A DNA stretch of 64,000 bases from Laspinema palackyanum D2a (lineage in GTDB: Bacteria > Cyanobacteriota > Cyanobacteriia > Cyanobacteriales > Laspinemataceae), in contig JAMXFF010000015.1 in the NCBI GenBank assembly GCA_025370845.1, positions 1 to 64,000 on the forward strand, written 5' to 3'. Shown piece by piece: positions 34,829-43,620 of this stretch. The translations under genes were made by a program, and so were the position numbers. Below the pieces are notes generated by a model. That model was given only the letters and a program-made list of their open reading frames with translations. It had not been told where the DNA came from and did no database searches. Within the stretch, counting starts at the first letter, position 1. Each line of letters starts with the position of its first letter.

Positions 34829-35210
34829 GAGAAATTAGACCTAATGATGACAATCTTTTACAAAAATTCCCCCTAGAAAAGAAATTTCTACGGGCTAGAA
34901 GGGTGGGAAGGGGAGTATCGGCGGGAGAAGACAGCAGACCCTTCCCTTGGACTGGGGCAGAATTGTTACAAATCACTACAGTTCTAATATTTTGTGACAA
35001 ATTGTCCCTAATCTAATTTCTAGTTACGAACAATTGAACCATAAAGCGTTTGCTCCACCTCAGTTGAGAATTGGGAAAAACGCAAAAGATCGCATAGACT
35101 ACAGCAACAGATGCCTAGCCCTGTAGGATAGGGGCAAATGCACTGACTCGCATTTACTTGATGATCAAGTTTGTTGAACGGTCATATCGGAAGTACAGTC
35201 AAATCACCTT

Positions 35211-36917
35211 ATGAATGGAATTTTGCACGAAACATCAGTCGTGGTTTGGGGTAATTTAAGCCCCGAAGCGCTGCTGGCTCAAGAACCTGGATTCGCTACA
35301 GGCTTTGGCCTGGGGCAGGTTACGGGATTTGTTCAAGCCCTCTTGGTCCAACTGGGGTCATTCCTGCCCAGTTTATTAGGAGCCCTCGCCATCTTAATCG
35401 GTGGCTGGATCTTCGCTACCCTTGTGGCAGGAATTATTAGAAAAGTCCTCCACAGCACCAATTTGGACAACCGGATTGCCAGTGCCGTCATGGGACGAGC
35501 ACCGGGACAGGAGATGCCTCCCACTGAAAAGTGGATCTCGAATACGGTTTACTGGCTGATCATGATTTTTGTCTTGGTCGCCTTTCTCCAGGCCCTGAAT
35601 CTGGAGGTGGTTTCCCAGCCCCTCAATCGGTTCTTAGAGCAGATTTTCGCCTATCTACCTAAGATTGGCGGTGCCGCAGTCCTGCTGGGTGTGGCCTGGA
35701 TCCTGGCAACCCTGTCCAAAATGTTGCTGACTCGGGGATTAACGCAGTTCCGGTTAGATGAACGGCTTGCAGAGCAAACGGGAGAGACGACAGACCCCCA
35801 GACTGCTGGGGAAAGCCGGTTTTTACTCAATGAAACGCTCGGCAATGCCCTCTACTGGTTTATCTTTCTGTTCTTTCTGCCCTTAATTCTGAATGCCTTA
35901 GAATTAAATGTGGTGCCGGTTCAGAATTTGGTCAATGACTTTCTGTCGGCAGTGCCTAAAATTCTGATGGCCCTGATTATTGGGGCTGTTGGTTGGTTTA
36001 TGGCCCGGATTGTGCGGGGGATTGTCACCAATTTGCTGGCGGCGACGGGAACCGATCGCCTCGGTGCTCAGTTGGGTCTATCCCGGACTCAAGATGGGAT
36101 GTCTTTGTCTCAACTGATTGGGACGATTGTCTATGTCTTGATTCTGATTCCGACGGCGATCGCGGCGTTGAATGCGTTGGAAATCGCGGCGATCTCTGCT
36201 CCGGCGATCGCCATGCTATCGCAAATCATGTCCGCCATTCCCCTGATTTTGACCGCAGGGTTCATCTTGGCGTTATTCTATGCGATCGCCAAGTTCACCT
36301 CGGATCTGGTCATCCGCATTCTTCGCAGCATCGGCTTTAACAATATCTTCTCCTGGCTGGGTCTGCCGACGACCCCGAGTGGGAATCCTCCCCAACCCCC
36401 CCCAGCAGATGCACCGGATATGCGATCGGGTCAACAAACCGTTGTCCAACCCTCCTCGTCTTCCACCAGAACTCCCGCAGAAATTGTCGGGATTGTCACC
36501 TGGGTGGGCATTATGCTCTTTGGGGCCGTGGCAGCGACAGAAGTTCTGCAATTGCCAGCCCTCACCATCATTATGCAGGGCCTGCTAGTCATTGCCGGTC
36601 AGGTGCTCGTCGGTTTGATCGTCTTTGGCATTGGCCTTTACCTGGCAAATTTGGCCTATCACCTCATTTCCGGTTCCCGAGGCTCCCAATCCCAACTGCT
36701 GGCTCAAGCGGCTCGAATTGCGATTATTGCTCTGGCCGGTGCGATGGCACTCCAACAAATGGGGATTGCACCTCATATTGTTAACTTGGCCTTTGGTTTG
36801 CTCTTTGGTGCCGTTGCCGTTGCCATTGCCTTAGCCTTTGGCTTAGGGGGGCGCGATGTCGCTTCCGAGCAGTTGCGAGAATGGCGCAATGATTTCAAAC
36901 AACGACAAGAAAAATAG
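35211..36917 (+). CDS. Channel-like membrane protein with conserved TM-helix repeats
   Basis: A 568-residue multi-spanning protein with at least five copies of the conserved TM-helix repeat: LPSLLGALAILIGGWIFATL, LPKIGGAAVLLGVAWILATL, VPKILMALIIGAVGWFMARI, IPLILTAGFILALFYAIAKF and VIAGQVLVGLIVFGIGLYLA. The last segment AVAIALAFGLGGRDVA resembles the Gly/Ala pore helix of MscS, but the MscS beta domain is missing. A Pro-rich loop (about 385-400) separates repeats four and five. Proteins of this type are labelled mechanosensitive channel family members; conductance here is unproven. Confidence 0.82.
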   Translation: MNGILHETSVVVWGNLSPEALLAQEPGFATGFGLGQVTGFVQALLVQLGSFLPSLLGALAILIGGWIFATLVAGIIRKVLHSTNLDNRIASAVMGRAPGQEMPPTEKWISNTVYWLIMIFVLVAFLQALNLEVVSQPLNRFLEQIFAYLPKIGGAAVLLGVAWILATLSKMLLTRGLTQFRLDERLAEQTGETTDPQTAGESRFLLNETLGNALYWFIFLFFLPLILNALELNVVPVQNLVNDFLSAVPKILMALIIGAVGWFMARIVRGIVTNLLAATGTDRLGAQLGLSRTQDGMSLSQLIGTIVYVLILIPTAIAALNALEIAAISAPAIAMLSQIMSAIPLILTAGFILALFYAIAKFTSDLVIRILRSIGFNNIFSWLGLPTTPSGNPPQPPPADAPDMRSGQQTVVQPSSSSTRTPAEIVGIVTWVGIMLFGAVAATEVLQLPALTIIMQGLLVIAGQVLVGLIVFGIGLYLANLAYHLISGSRGSQSQLLAQAARIAIIALAGAMALQQMGIAPHIVNLAFGLLFGAVAVAIALAFGLGGRDVASEQLREWRNDFKQRQEK

Positions 36918-37000
36918 GGGTTACATACGGTAATTTAAGTTCTTCTCTTTAAGTGAGAAAAATCAGGCTTTTTCAGGGTGAAGCCTTGATGAAAAAAGTT

Positions 37001-38554
37001 TTATCTTAACTCACTTGAGTTTTTATGCTTTTTTCTTTCTCTCACTTTGAGGAGTTTTTCTTGGAGTTCGTCCTTAATCCGACCCATAATGGTGGTTTCA
37101 TCGAGGGACTCAATAATTCGGGTGACCACAGCTTTTGGCCCATCCGGTCCCCAGGATGCCCCATTGGCGAGGTAGGTTTTGGTCACCTGACCAATGGCGT
37201 AGGACGAAAACCCGGCGACACCGGCTTGGGTAATGGCAACGGAAAGATAGGGGACTAAAGAGGCCCCACCCGTAGCCGGTGCCGCTAATCCTAATAACCC
37301 TTTTAGGGATGATAAACCGAGATTTGCCAAGAGTTCGCTGGCACTAATTCCGCCCATACTCAGGGCTATTTTTTTGAGCAAATTGATGGCACCGGCTTGG
37401 GTCATGGGGATGCCATAGAGCTTGGATAAGGTTAAAATCGTAGCGACATCAATGACTGCGCCACTGAGGATATCGATCGCCGTAATCGGATTCAGGGCGA
37501 TCGCCACCGCTTTCGTCATCACCGCATTCCAAATCAATCGGTTCGCACTCTTGTCCCGAATCTGCATTTTGCGCTCAACCAATTGCTCATTCACATCCCC
37601 GGCATACAGCAGGGTATTCAGCGCCACCAGGGATTTCCCCTCCCGGTCTAAAATTTCCAGAATTTTTAACTTTAAGTCATCGACTTGGGGTAAACCCCGC
37701 TTCATTTGCACCGCCATTGTGCCATCGCTTCGAGGGGTCGCTTGGGCCACTAAGGGGGCTGCTGCTGCCATGACGATTTCATCCTCAGATAGCAGTTCTT
37801 TGACCCGATCATCGCGGATTTTACGATAGACTGCCTCGCGATCGGCTTCGGGATATTGGTCAATTTTGTTAAAAATTAGCAGCATGGGTTTCCCCGCATC
37901 CCGCAACTGGGAAAGGGCTTCATATTCCACCTGGGTCATATCCCCGGCGACGGCAAATAAAATTAAATCCGCACGAGAAGCGACTTGCTGGGCTAAAACT
38001 TCCCGGGTTTGACCATCGACTTCATCAATTCCCGGGGTGTCAATCAGTTCGATTTGAGACTGTCCAATGCCAGAAAGGGTGAGTTGGGTAATGTTGCCTT
38101 CTCCACCATCCAGGGGCGATCGCTCGACTCGCCAATTCACCCCTTGGGAGGTCCGGGTTACCCCATGAATCGGGCCGGTTTCAAAAACATTCTGCCCTAA
38201 TAAAGCATTCAAAATCGACGATTTTCCCCGTCCCACCATGCCAAACACGGCGATTTGCACCACCGTCCGTTCTAGTTTATCCAGCATGGTGCTGAGTCCT
38301 TCAATCTCTGGATCCAAGCCCGCTCGTTCTTCCGGGGTCAGGTCCAGATTCGCGACTAACTCTCGCAGGGCGTCTTTAGCTTGTTTGTAGTTCAGGTCCG
38401 CCTGAATATCTGCAAACGACAAAATCGCCTCGTCCATTTCTCCATCTAAGTTGGAGGAACCGGGTGAGGGTAAGGGGGAATGAGGGGTGTTAGGAATTTG
38501 TTCCTCGTTCTCGTGGGAACCTCCGTGAGTCATAAGAGGTGGGCTATCCTTCAA
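37001..38554 (-). CDS. Era/dynamin-like GTPase with DUF697 domain
   Basis: A 517-residue protein. N-terminal low-complexity region 1-40, helical segment 40-100, GTPase domain about 100-290 with G1 GMVGRGKSSILN, G2 Thr in HGVTRTS, G3 DTPGIDEVDG and G4 NKID; then a C-terminal DUF697-type membrane-associated domain (ITAIDILSGAVIDVATILTL, GLKGLLGLAAPATGG and others) about 330-480. Cyanobacteria carry several of these; role unknown, perhaps at membranes. Same strand as the next unknown gene (38659), 104 bp apart. Confidence 0.88.
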   Translation of the reverse strand: MKDSPPLMTHGGSHENEEQIPNTPHSPLPSPGSSNLDGEMDEAILSFADIQADLNYKQAKDALRELVANLDLTPEERAGLDPEIEGLSTMLDKLERTVVQIAVFGMVGRGKSSILNALLGQNVFETGPIHGVTRTSQGVNWRVERSPLDGGEGNITQLTLSGIGQSQIELIDTPGIDEVDGQTREVLAQQVASRADLILFAVAGDMTQVEYEALSQLRDAGKPMLLIFNKIDQYPEADREAVYRKIRDDRVKELLSEDEIVMAAAAPLVAQATPRSDGTMAVQMKRGLPQVDDLKLKILEILDREGKSLVALNTLLYAGDVNEQLVERKMQIRDKSANRLIWNAVMTKAVAIALNPITAIDILSGAVIDVATILTLSKLYGIPMTQAGAINLLKKIALSMGGISASELLANLGLSSLKGLLGLAAPATGGASLVPYLSVAITQAGVAGFSSYAIGQVTKTYLANGASWGPDGPKAVVTRIIESLDETTIMGRIKDELQEKLLKVRERKKHKNSSELR

Positions 38555-38658
38555 CGCTCTACACTACCAATCGTAGTCCAGACTAGCCCAAGACGGGGAG
38601 AGGAAATTGAGGGTGAATGCTTCAACCTCAAGGATTAAAACTATTTAATTGCGGGTTT

Positions 38659-39945
38659 TCAAGCAATTTGGCTCATGAAAGAGAGGTCAAGGGCTCCAAA
38701 ATTTGTACTTAAGGCTACGTTGATATTTTCTAACATTTTGATGAGCCAAATAATGCTATCATTGTTAGAATTTTCATAGTGATTAAATAAGATAGACAGC
38801 CGTTTTTCTAAATAGGGTTTGACTTTCCGACAAAGCAGAACAATTTTCAGAAGCATCCCCGTTGTCCGGGTGGGTCCAATATTAGAAACCACATCCAGAA
38901 AGATAAAGTGGCTGGGCTTTTGAGAACTTTCTACTACTAAAAAGTTCAGGAGTTGGCTGCAAGTTCTAACCACCAGAAAATCGCTGAGTTTCTGGGAATC
39001 ACTCTGGGGCAGAGTGGCTTTTAAATGCTTACATAATTTGTCGTTAAATTGGCGTTTGCCATATTCCGGGTCGATGGAGCCGAGGAGGTAGTCGTATAAA
39101 TCGGCTTTAAATTCTCCGTAGTTCGGAGACTGACTGGTGTGGGTGATAAAGCTCTGGGCTAAGTCCCGATAAGTGCGGCCTCCTTCTGCTTTGCCGACAT
39201 AATCTTTCAGGGAATAATACAGTTCGCGATCGCTGAGTAAGGTGGGATTGGCAATGGGGGACAAGTTTCGGACTGCATTAACATTCCCCGTCCGCCGGAC
39301 CTGCGATCGCCGGACTTGATAGGTGACATACTGGGATAAGTTAATTTCAAATTGCCGTTGCCGTTGCGCTTGAATTTTTCGCACGGTTTGCTGATGCTCA
39401 TAGCTGCTATCTTCACTCAGCAGGCAATGAGAGTACAAGTAGGGATAGCGATCGATAAAGGTCCCTAGGGGCCTATGCGGCTCTTTAGGCTGGCTGATTT
39501 CTGAACTATGTTGCACCACCTTGGATAACCGTCGCAGGGTCAGATACTGATCCGTTGAGGTGAAATCTTTGACTAATTCTTGCAACTGTCGGCCCGTTCG
39601 CGATCGCCCATAAGGATTATAGCCCCCTGGTCTTTCAAACAGGGCCACCAACTCCGGAATCGCCTCTTGGGTTTGGCTGTGCATTTGCCAGCGATTCACT
39701 AAAATGTGGCAACATCTATTTAGAATAAACTTAAAATCTTGGTCCATGCCCTTATAGGTGAGCATCCGACCTAACGCCCCTGAGATCTCGGCTTCGGGGT
39801 AGTCCCTGCCTTCAATAAAAAGGCTTTGAAAGCGCGAGATCATTTCGGACGGTGGCTCCGCTTTAACCAGATCGAGGAGGTGATCGTATAGTAACTGCTC
39901 CTCCTGGCTTGTTTTTCGGTTGTAAGGATCCGTTCGATGATTCAC
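38659..39945 (-). CDS. Conserved-type cyanobacterial protein, unrecognised
   Basis: A 428-residue protein, largely helical by composition, without signal peptide or obvious membrane helices. Notable stretches: FKFILNRCCHILVNRWQMHS, a basic middle region (QRQRQFEINLSQYVTYQVRR) and the C-terminal MLKIVLLCRKVKPYLEKRLS. I do not recognise a family. It precedes the DUF697 GTPase on the same strand, which hints at a functional link. The 489 bp upstream (39946-40434) show no gene or clear signal. Confidence 0.75.
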   Translation of the reverse strand: MNHRTDPYNRKTSQEEQLLYDHLLDLVKAEPPSEMISRFQSLFIEGRDYPEAEISGALGRMLTYKGMDQDFKFILNRCCHILVNRWQMHSQTQEAIPELVALFERPGGYNPYGRSRTGRQLQELVKDFTSTDQYLTLRRLSKVVQHSSEISQPKEPHRPLGTFIDRYPYLYSHCLLSEDSSYEHQQTVRKIQAQRQRQFEINLSQYVTYQVRRSQVRRTGNVNAVRNLSPIANPTLLSDRELYYSLKDYVGKAEGGRTYRDLAQSFITHTSQSPNYGEFKADLYDYLLGSIDPEYGKRQFNDKLCKHLKATLPQSDSQKLSDFLVVRTCSQLLNFLVVESSQKPSHFIFLDVVSNIGPTRTTGMLLKIVLLCRKVKPYLEKRLSILFNHYENSNNDSIIWLIKMLENINVALSTNFGALDLSFMSQIA

Positions 39946-40434
39946 TTGACTTTCCCCCTGCCCAGATGTTTGGCTTGATTCAATTTCCTAGAGCGAGCGT
40001 TTTCAATAGGACACCATTTTTCCCCGTGGAATATTGTCCGACCTTGATGGATAATTTATATTTAATCCGCTTGCATAATGGCTATAAAGCAGATTCAGAT
40101 CCGTCTCGGGCCGCTCGGATTCACCCATGTTACATGAAACTTTATAAAAGAGTGGGTGATTTCTGGCGAATAGGGAATGGGTCTGAGCTTTCCCGGACGC
40201 ATAGGACCTCTATCTATTAGAATAGCCTAGGCAGATCTCCTCAACCATCCAGTATCGTAAAAAGTTGATAAAGATGCCAGGGGGGATTCACGGAATTTTA
40301 ATGAAGATTTATCACGGTTGACTGGGGAAACACCTTTATGGTATTCCCCCGGCCTAGATTGAGGCGATCGCTGGCTTCGTCCCAGCTTTCGGGGATGGTA
40401 TCATTATTTTTTATTAAATTCAAGTCCTGCCATC

Positions 40435-41808
40435 ATGTCTTGTGTTGTGACCCTTGCTCAACTGCTTTCCCTCTTGAATGCCCAAGCGATTAACCCCTTA
40501 TCCGAGGAACTGGGCGCAAAACAGGTCCTCAGTATTATTACGGATACGCGCAGTTTACGCGCTGGAGAAGTATTTGTGGCCCTTAGAGGGACACAGTTTG
40601 ATGGGCATCAGTTTATTGGGTCCGCATTTGAGAAAGGGGCGATCGCCGCAATTGTCGATCGCGACTACTCCAGTCCCAACCCAGACTGGCCCCTGTTGGT
40701 TGTCCCGGATACCTTAGCCGCTTATCAGGCGATCGCCCATTGGTGGCGGACCCAGTTTGCCATCCCCCTAATTGGGGTAACAGGATCCGTCGGCAAAACC
40801 ACCACCAAAGAATTAATCTCAGCAGTTTTGAACACCCAGGGTCCGGTTCTCAAAACTGAGAAGAATTATAATAACGAAATCGGCGTTCCCAAAACCCTCT
40901 TAAATTTGACCACAGACCATGATTATGCTGTCATTGAAATGGCCATGCGAGGCAAAGGAGAAATTGCCCTCCTCGCAGAAATTGCCGCCCCTACAATTGG
41001 CGTCATTACTAATGTCGGCACAGCCCATATCGAACGCTTGGGTTCCGAAGAGGCGATCGCCAAAGCCAAATGTGAATTATTAGAAAAAATGTCCCCGGAT
41101 GGAATCGCCGTCCTCAATTACGACAATTCCCGATTAATGGAAACCGCAGCAAAAGTCTGGTCCGGCAAAACTCTCACCTATGGCTTCACCGGAGGAGACT
41201 TGCAGGGAACCTTCAAAGAGGGGGATTTCCTAGAAGTCGAAGGTATAACCTTTCCCGTCCCGCTTCCTGGGGAACATAATGCCCTAAACTATTTAGCCGC
41301 ATTAGCCGTTGCCAAACTCCTCAATGTGAGTTGGGAACCGCTCAAATCCGGTTTAGCCGTAGAATTACCCGATGGCAGGGCCAGACGGTATGAATTAGCC
41401 CATGATATTGTCATTTTAGATGAAACCTATAATGCTGGGTTAGAATCCATGACTGCTGCACTCCAAATGCTGGCACAAACCCAAGGAGAACGACAGATTG
41501 CGGTTTTAGGAACTATGAAAGAATTGGGAGAGCGATCGCTAGAATTTCATCAGCGCATCGGCAGCGTTGCCAAATCCTTAAATCTGGATGGATTGTTCAT
41601 CTTTGCAGACTCAGCAGAAGCCGCAGCAATGGCAAAAGGTGCCACAGGGTTACCCCTTGTAGAAATTATCGATATCGAACAACCGAACGCCCATGATTAC
41701 CTCTGCCAGCGCGTCAAAGAGTGGACCAAAAGTGGCGATCGCATTCTCTTTAAAGCCTCTCATTCCGTCCAACTCGATCGCGTAGTCGAAAAATTTAGAG
41801 CCAGTTAA
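40435..41808 (+). CDS. murF: UDP-MurNAc-tripeptide--D-Ala-D-Ala ligase MurF
   Basis: A 457-residue cytoplasmic peptidoglycan ligase that adds D-Ala-D-Ala to UDP-MurNAc-tripeptide. N-terminal UDP-binding domain (SIITDTRSLRAGEVFVALRG, FDGHQFIGSAFEKGA), central Mur ATPase with P-loop GVTGSVGKTTTKEL and NYNNEIGVPKTLL, MAMRGKGEI, NVGTAHIERLGS, and the C-terminal Mur ligase domain (ILDETYNAGLESM, VLGTMKELGE). Full length. Single gene, followed by a repeat array. Confidence 0.96.
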   Translation: MSCVVTLAQLLSLLNAQAINPLSEELGAKQVLSIITDTRSLRAGEVFVALRGTQFDGHQFIGSAFEKGAIAAIVDRDYSSPNPDWPLLVVPDTLAAYQAIAHWWRTQFAIPLIGVTGSVGKTTTKELISAVLNTQGPVLKTEKNYNNEIGVPKTLLNLTTDHDYAVIEMAMRGKGEIALLAEIAAPTIGVITNVGTAHIERLGSEEAIAKAKCELLEKMSPDGIAVLNYDNSRLMETAAKVWSGKTLTYGFTGGDLQGTFKEGDFLEVEGITFPVPLPGEHNALNYLAALAVAKLLNVSWEPLKSGLAVELPDGRARRYELAHDIVILDETYNAGLESMTAALQMLAQTQGERQIAVLGTMKELGERSLEFHQRIGSVAKSLNLDGLFIFADSAEAAAMAKGATGLPLVEIIDIEQPNAHDYLCQRVKEWTKSGDRILFKASHSVQLDRVVEKFRAS

Positions 41809-41848
41809 ATTCAAGGCAAGCTAAAACTCCGCCAGTCGTTCTTAATTG

Positions 41849-41979
41849 TTCGTAGTAACGACTTCAGTCGTTCTCTTATCTGAGTTCGTAGTAACGACTT
41901 CAGTCGTTCTTATCCATGTTCGTAGTAACGACTTCAGTCGTTCTCTTATCTGAGTTCGTAGTAACGACTTCAGTCGTTA
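41849..41979 (+). repeat. Four-copy GTTCGTAGTAACGACTTCAG array
   Basis: Four copies of GTTCGTAGTAACGACTTCAG followed by TCGTT, spaced by 7-11 bp linkers (CTTATCTGA, CTTATCCAT). The core AACGACTTCAGTCGTT is a palindrome. The reverse complement of the same unit forms an eight-copy array at 43338-43606. The spacers are near-constant, so this is not CRISPR. Confidence 0.92.
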
Positions 41980-42014
41980 TCCCACCAGTACAACTTTAAA
42001 ATTCCGCCCCAAAC

Positions 42015-42084
42015 AAAAACCGGGTTTCTATCCCACAGTGGCTACAGATGGCCAAAAATCTTATCAAGAAACCCGGTTTTTCTT
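42015..42084. repeat. Paired AAAACCGGGTTTCT / AAGAAACCCGGTTTTTCT palindromes
   Basis: Fourth member of the AAGAAACCCGGTTTCTT pair family in the window, just upstream of the exonuclease gene. Confidence 0.75.
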
Positions 42085-42131
42085 CCCCCTCCTGTCCCGA
42101 CCCCCTATAACTTCCTAAAAACTATTTTAAT

Positions 42132-42686
42132 ATGGCAATCAGACTAGATCAGATTATAGTCGTTGACATTGAAGCAACCTGCTGGGAAAAAGACCCACCC
42201 CCCAATCAAGAACGAGAAATTATCGAAATTGGAATCTGTCCCCTGGATATTACCTCCGGGGAATTACTAAAAAAAGAGAGTATCTTAGTCAAACCCAAAC
42301 AGTCTCAAGTGAGTGAATTTTGCACCCAACTGACCACTTTAACTCCAGCCCAGGTAAACCAAGGAGTCTCCTTGGGACAAGCTTGTTCAATGCTCAGAAA
42401 TAAATATATTTCACATCAAAGAATTTGGGCCAGTTATGGCGAATTTGATAAACGGCAATTTCAATTAGAGTGCGAAAAAAAAGGAGTTCGCTATCCCTTT
42501 AGCAATCGCCATCTGAATGTAAAAACCCTATTTTCAGTCATGTATGCCTTAGAAAAAGAAGTGGGGATGGCTAGTGCATTAGAACACCTGAACTTGCCCT
42601 TAGAGGGAACCCACCACCGAGGTGATGATGATGCTTGGAATATTGCTAAAATTTTGTCTCAATTAATTACTCATCAACGCAAATGA
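42132..42686 (+). CDS. DEDDh 3'-5' exonuclease (KapD/ERI-1 like)
   Basis: A 184-residue single-domain exonuclease. Exo I VVDIEATCW gives D12 and E14; Exo II WASYGEFDKRQF gives the second Asp; Exo III HHRGDDDAWNIAKI gives His and Asp of the DEDDh set. All metal-binding residues are present, so it should be active on RNA or DNA 3' ends. It lies 4 bp before a GNAT gene on the same strand; the pair forms an island between two inverted repeat arrays. Confidence 0.92.
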   Translation: MAIRLDQIIVVDIEATCWEKDPPPNQEREIIEIGICPLDITSGELLKKESILVKPKQSQVSEFCTQLTTLTPAQVNQGVSLGQACSMLRNKYISHQRIWASYGEFDKRQFQLECEKKGVRYPFSNRHLNVKTLFSVMYALEKEVGMASALEHLNLPLEGTHHRGDDDAWNIAKILSQLITHQRK

Positions 42687-42690
42687 ACTT

Positions 42691-43248
42691 ATGATTAACA
42701 TCATTGATTTAGGCGATCGCCTGGATACCCTCCTCCAACCCGTGAGTGAGTTACTCCTGGAAGGATTTCGGGAAAACTGGCCGAAAGCATGGCCGACAAT
42801 CGACGCTGCAACAGAAGAAGTTCTCGACTCTTTATCAGAGGATAAAATTAGCCGAGTTGCCCTCAATGAGGCCGGAAAAGTAGTAGGATGGATTGGGGGA
42901 ATTTCTCAATATCACGGTCATGTTTGGGAAGTTCATCCCCTAGTCGTTGCTGCGGATGATCGCCGCCAAGGAATTGGCAGGACCCTACTCCATGACTTAG
43001 AAGAACAAGTCAGAAAACTGGGGGGATTAACCCTCTGGTTAGGAACCGATGATGAAACGAATATGACCAGTCTTTCCGGCGTTAATCTTTACCCCAATCT
43101 CTGGGAAAAAATTCGGTATATTCAAAATTTGCGAAATCACCCCTATCAATTTTATCAAAAGTGTGGGTTCCAAATTGTTGGCGTCATGCCTGACGCCAAT
43201 GGGAGAGGGAAACCGGATATTTATATGGCAAAATCTGTGGGTTTATAA
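42691..43248 (+). CDS. GNAT family N-acetyltransferase
   Basis: A 185-residue acetyltransferase. The acetyl-CoA site is seen in HPLVVAADDRRQGIGRTLLH (R/Q-x-x-G-x-G/A), with the preceding strand AGKVVGWIGGISQYHG and the C-terminal HPYQFYQKCGFQIVGVMPDA. It resembles aminoglycoside 6'-type acetyltransferases in layout, but the substrate cannot be inferred. Starts 4 bp after the exonuclease stop, so the two are co-transcribed. Confidence 0.88.
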   Translation: MINIIDLGDRLDTLLQPVSELLLEGFRENWPKAWPTIDAATEEVLDSLSEDKISRVALNEAGKVVGWIGGISQYHGHVWEVHPLVVAADDRRQGIGRTLLHDLEEQVRKLGGLTLWLGTDDETNMTSLSGVNLYPNLWEKIRYIQNLRNHPYQFYQKCGFQIVGVMPDANGRGKPDIYMAKSVGL

Positions 43249-43337
43249 AGAATCGCCCTATCCTAACTCCGGATAAGTGGAAAAATCATCATTCTTGTTG
43301 TAGCATAATCCGAGATAATCAGTATAAACTAAGAAAG

Positions 43338-43606
43338 AGAACGACTGAAGTCGTTATTACGAACATGGATAAGAACGACTGAAGTCGTTACTACGAACAG
43401 GGATAAGAACGACTGAAGTCGTTACTACGAACACCGGATAAGAACGACTGAAGTCGTTACTACGAACACCGGATAAGAACGACTGAAGTCGTTACTACGA
43501 ACATGGATAAGAACGACTGAAGTCGTTACTACGAACATGGATAAGAACGACTGAAGTCGTTACTACGAACATGAGAAGAGAACGACTGAAGTCGTTACTA
43601 CGAACA
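43338..43606 (-). repeat. Eight-copy array, reverse complement of the 41849 array
   Basis: Eight copies of AACGACTGAAGTCGTT followed by ACTACGAAC, linkers ATGGATAAG, AGGGATAAG, ACCGGATAAG (twice), ATGGATAAG (twice) and ATGAGAAGAG. Copy one has ATTACGAAC. It ends near the stop codon of mutL. Confidence 0.92.
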
Positions 43607-43620
43607 GGGGGAATTATTTT

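Noticed and set aside
43338..43606. CRISPR array
   Set aside because: Repeat units are palindromic with 7-11 bp near-constant linkers, no spacer diversity of 30-40 bp, and no cas genes in the window.
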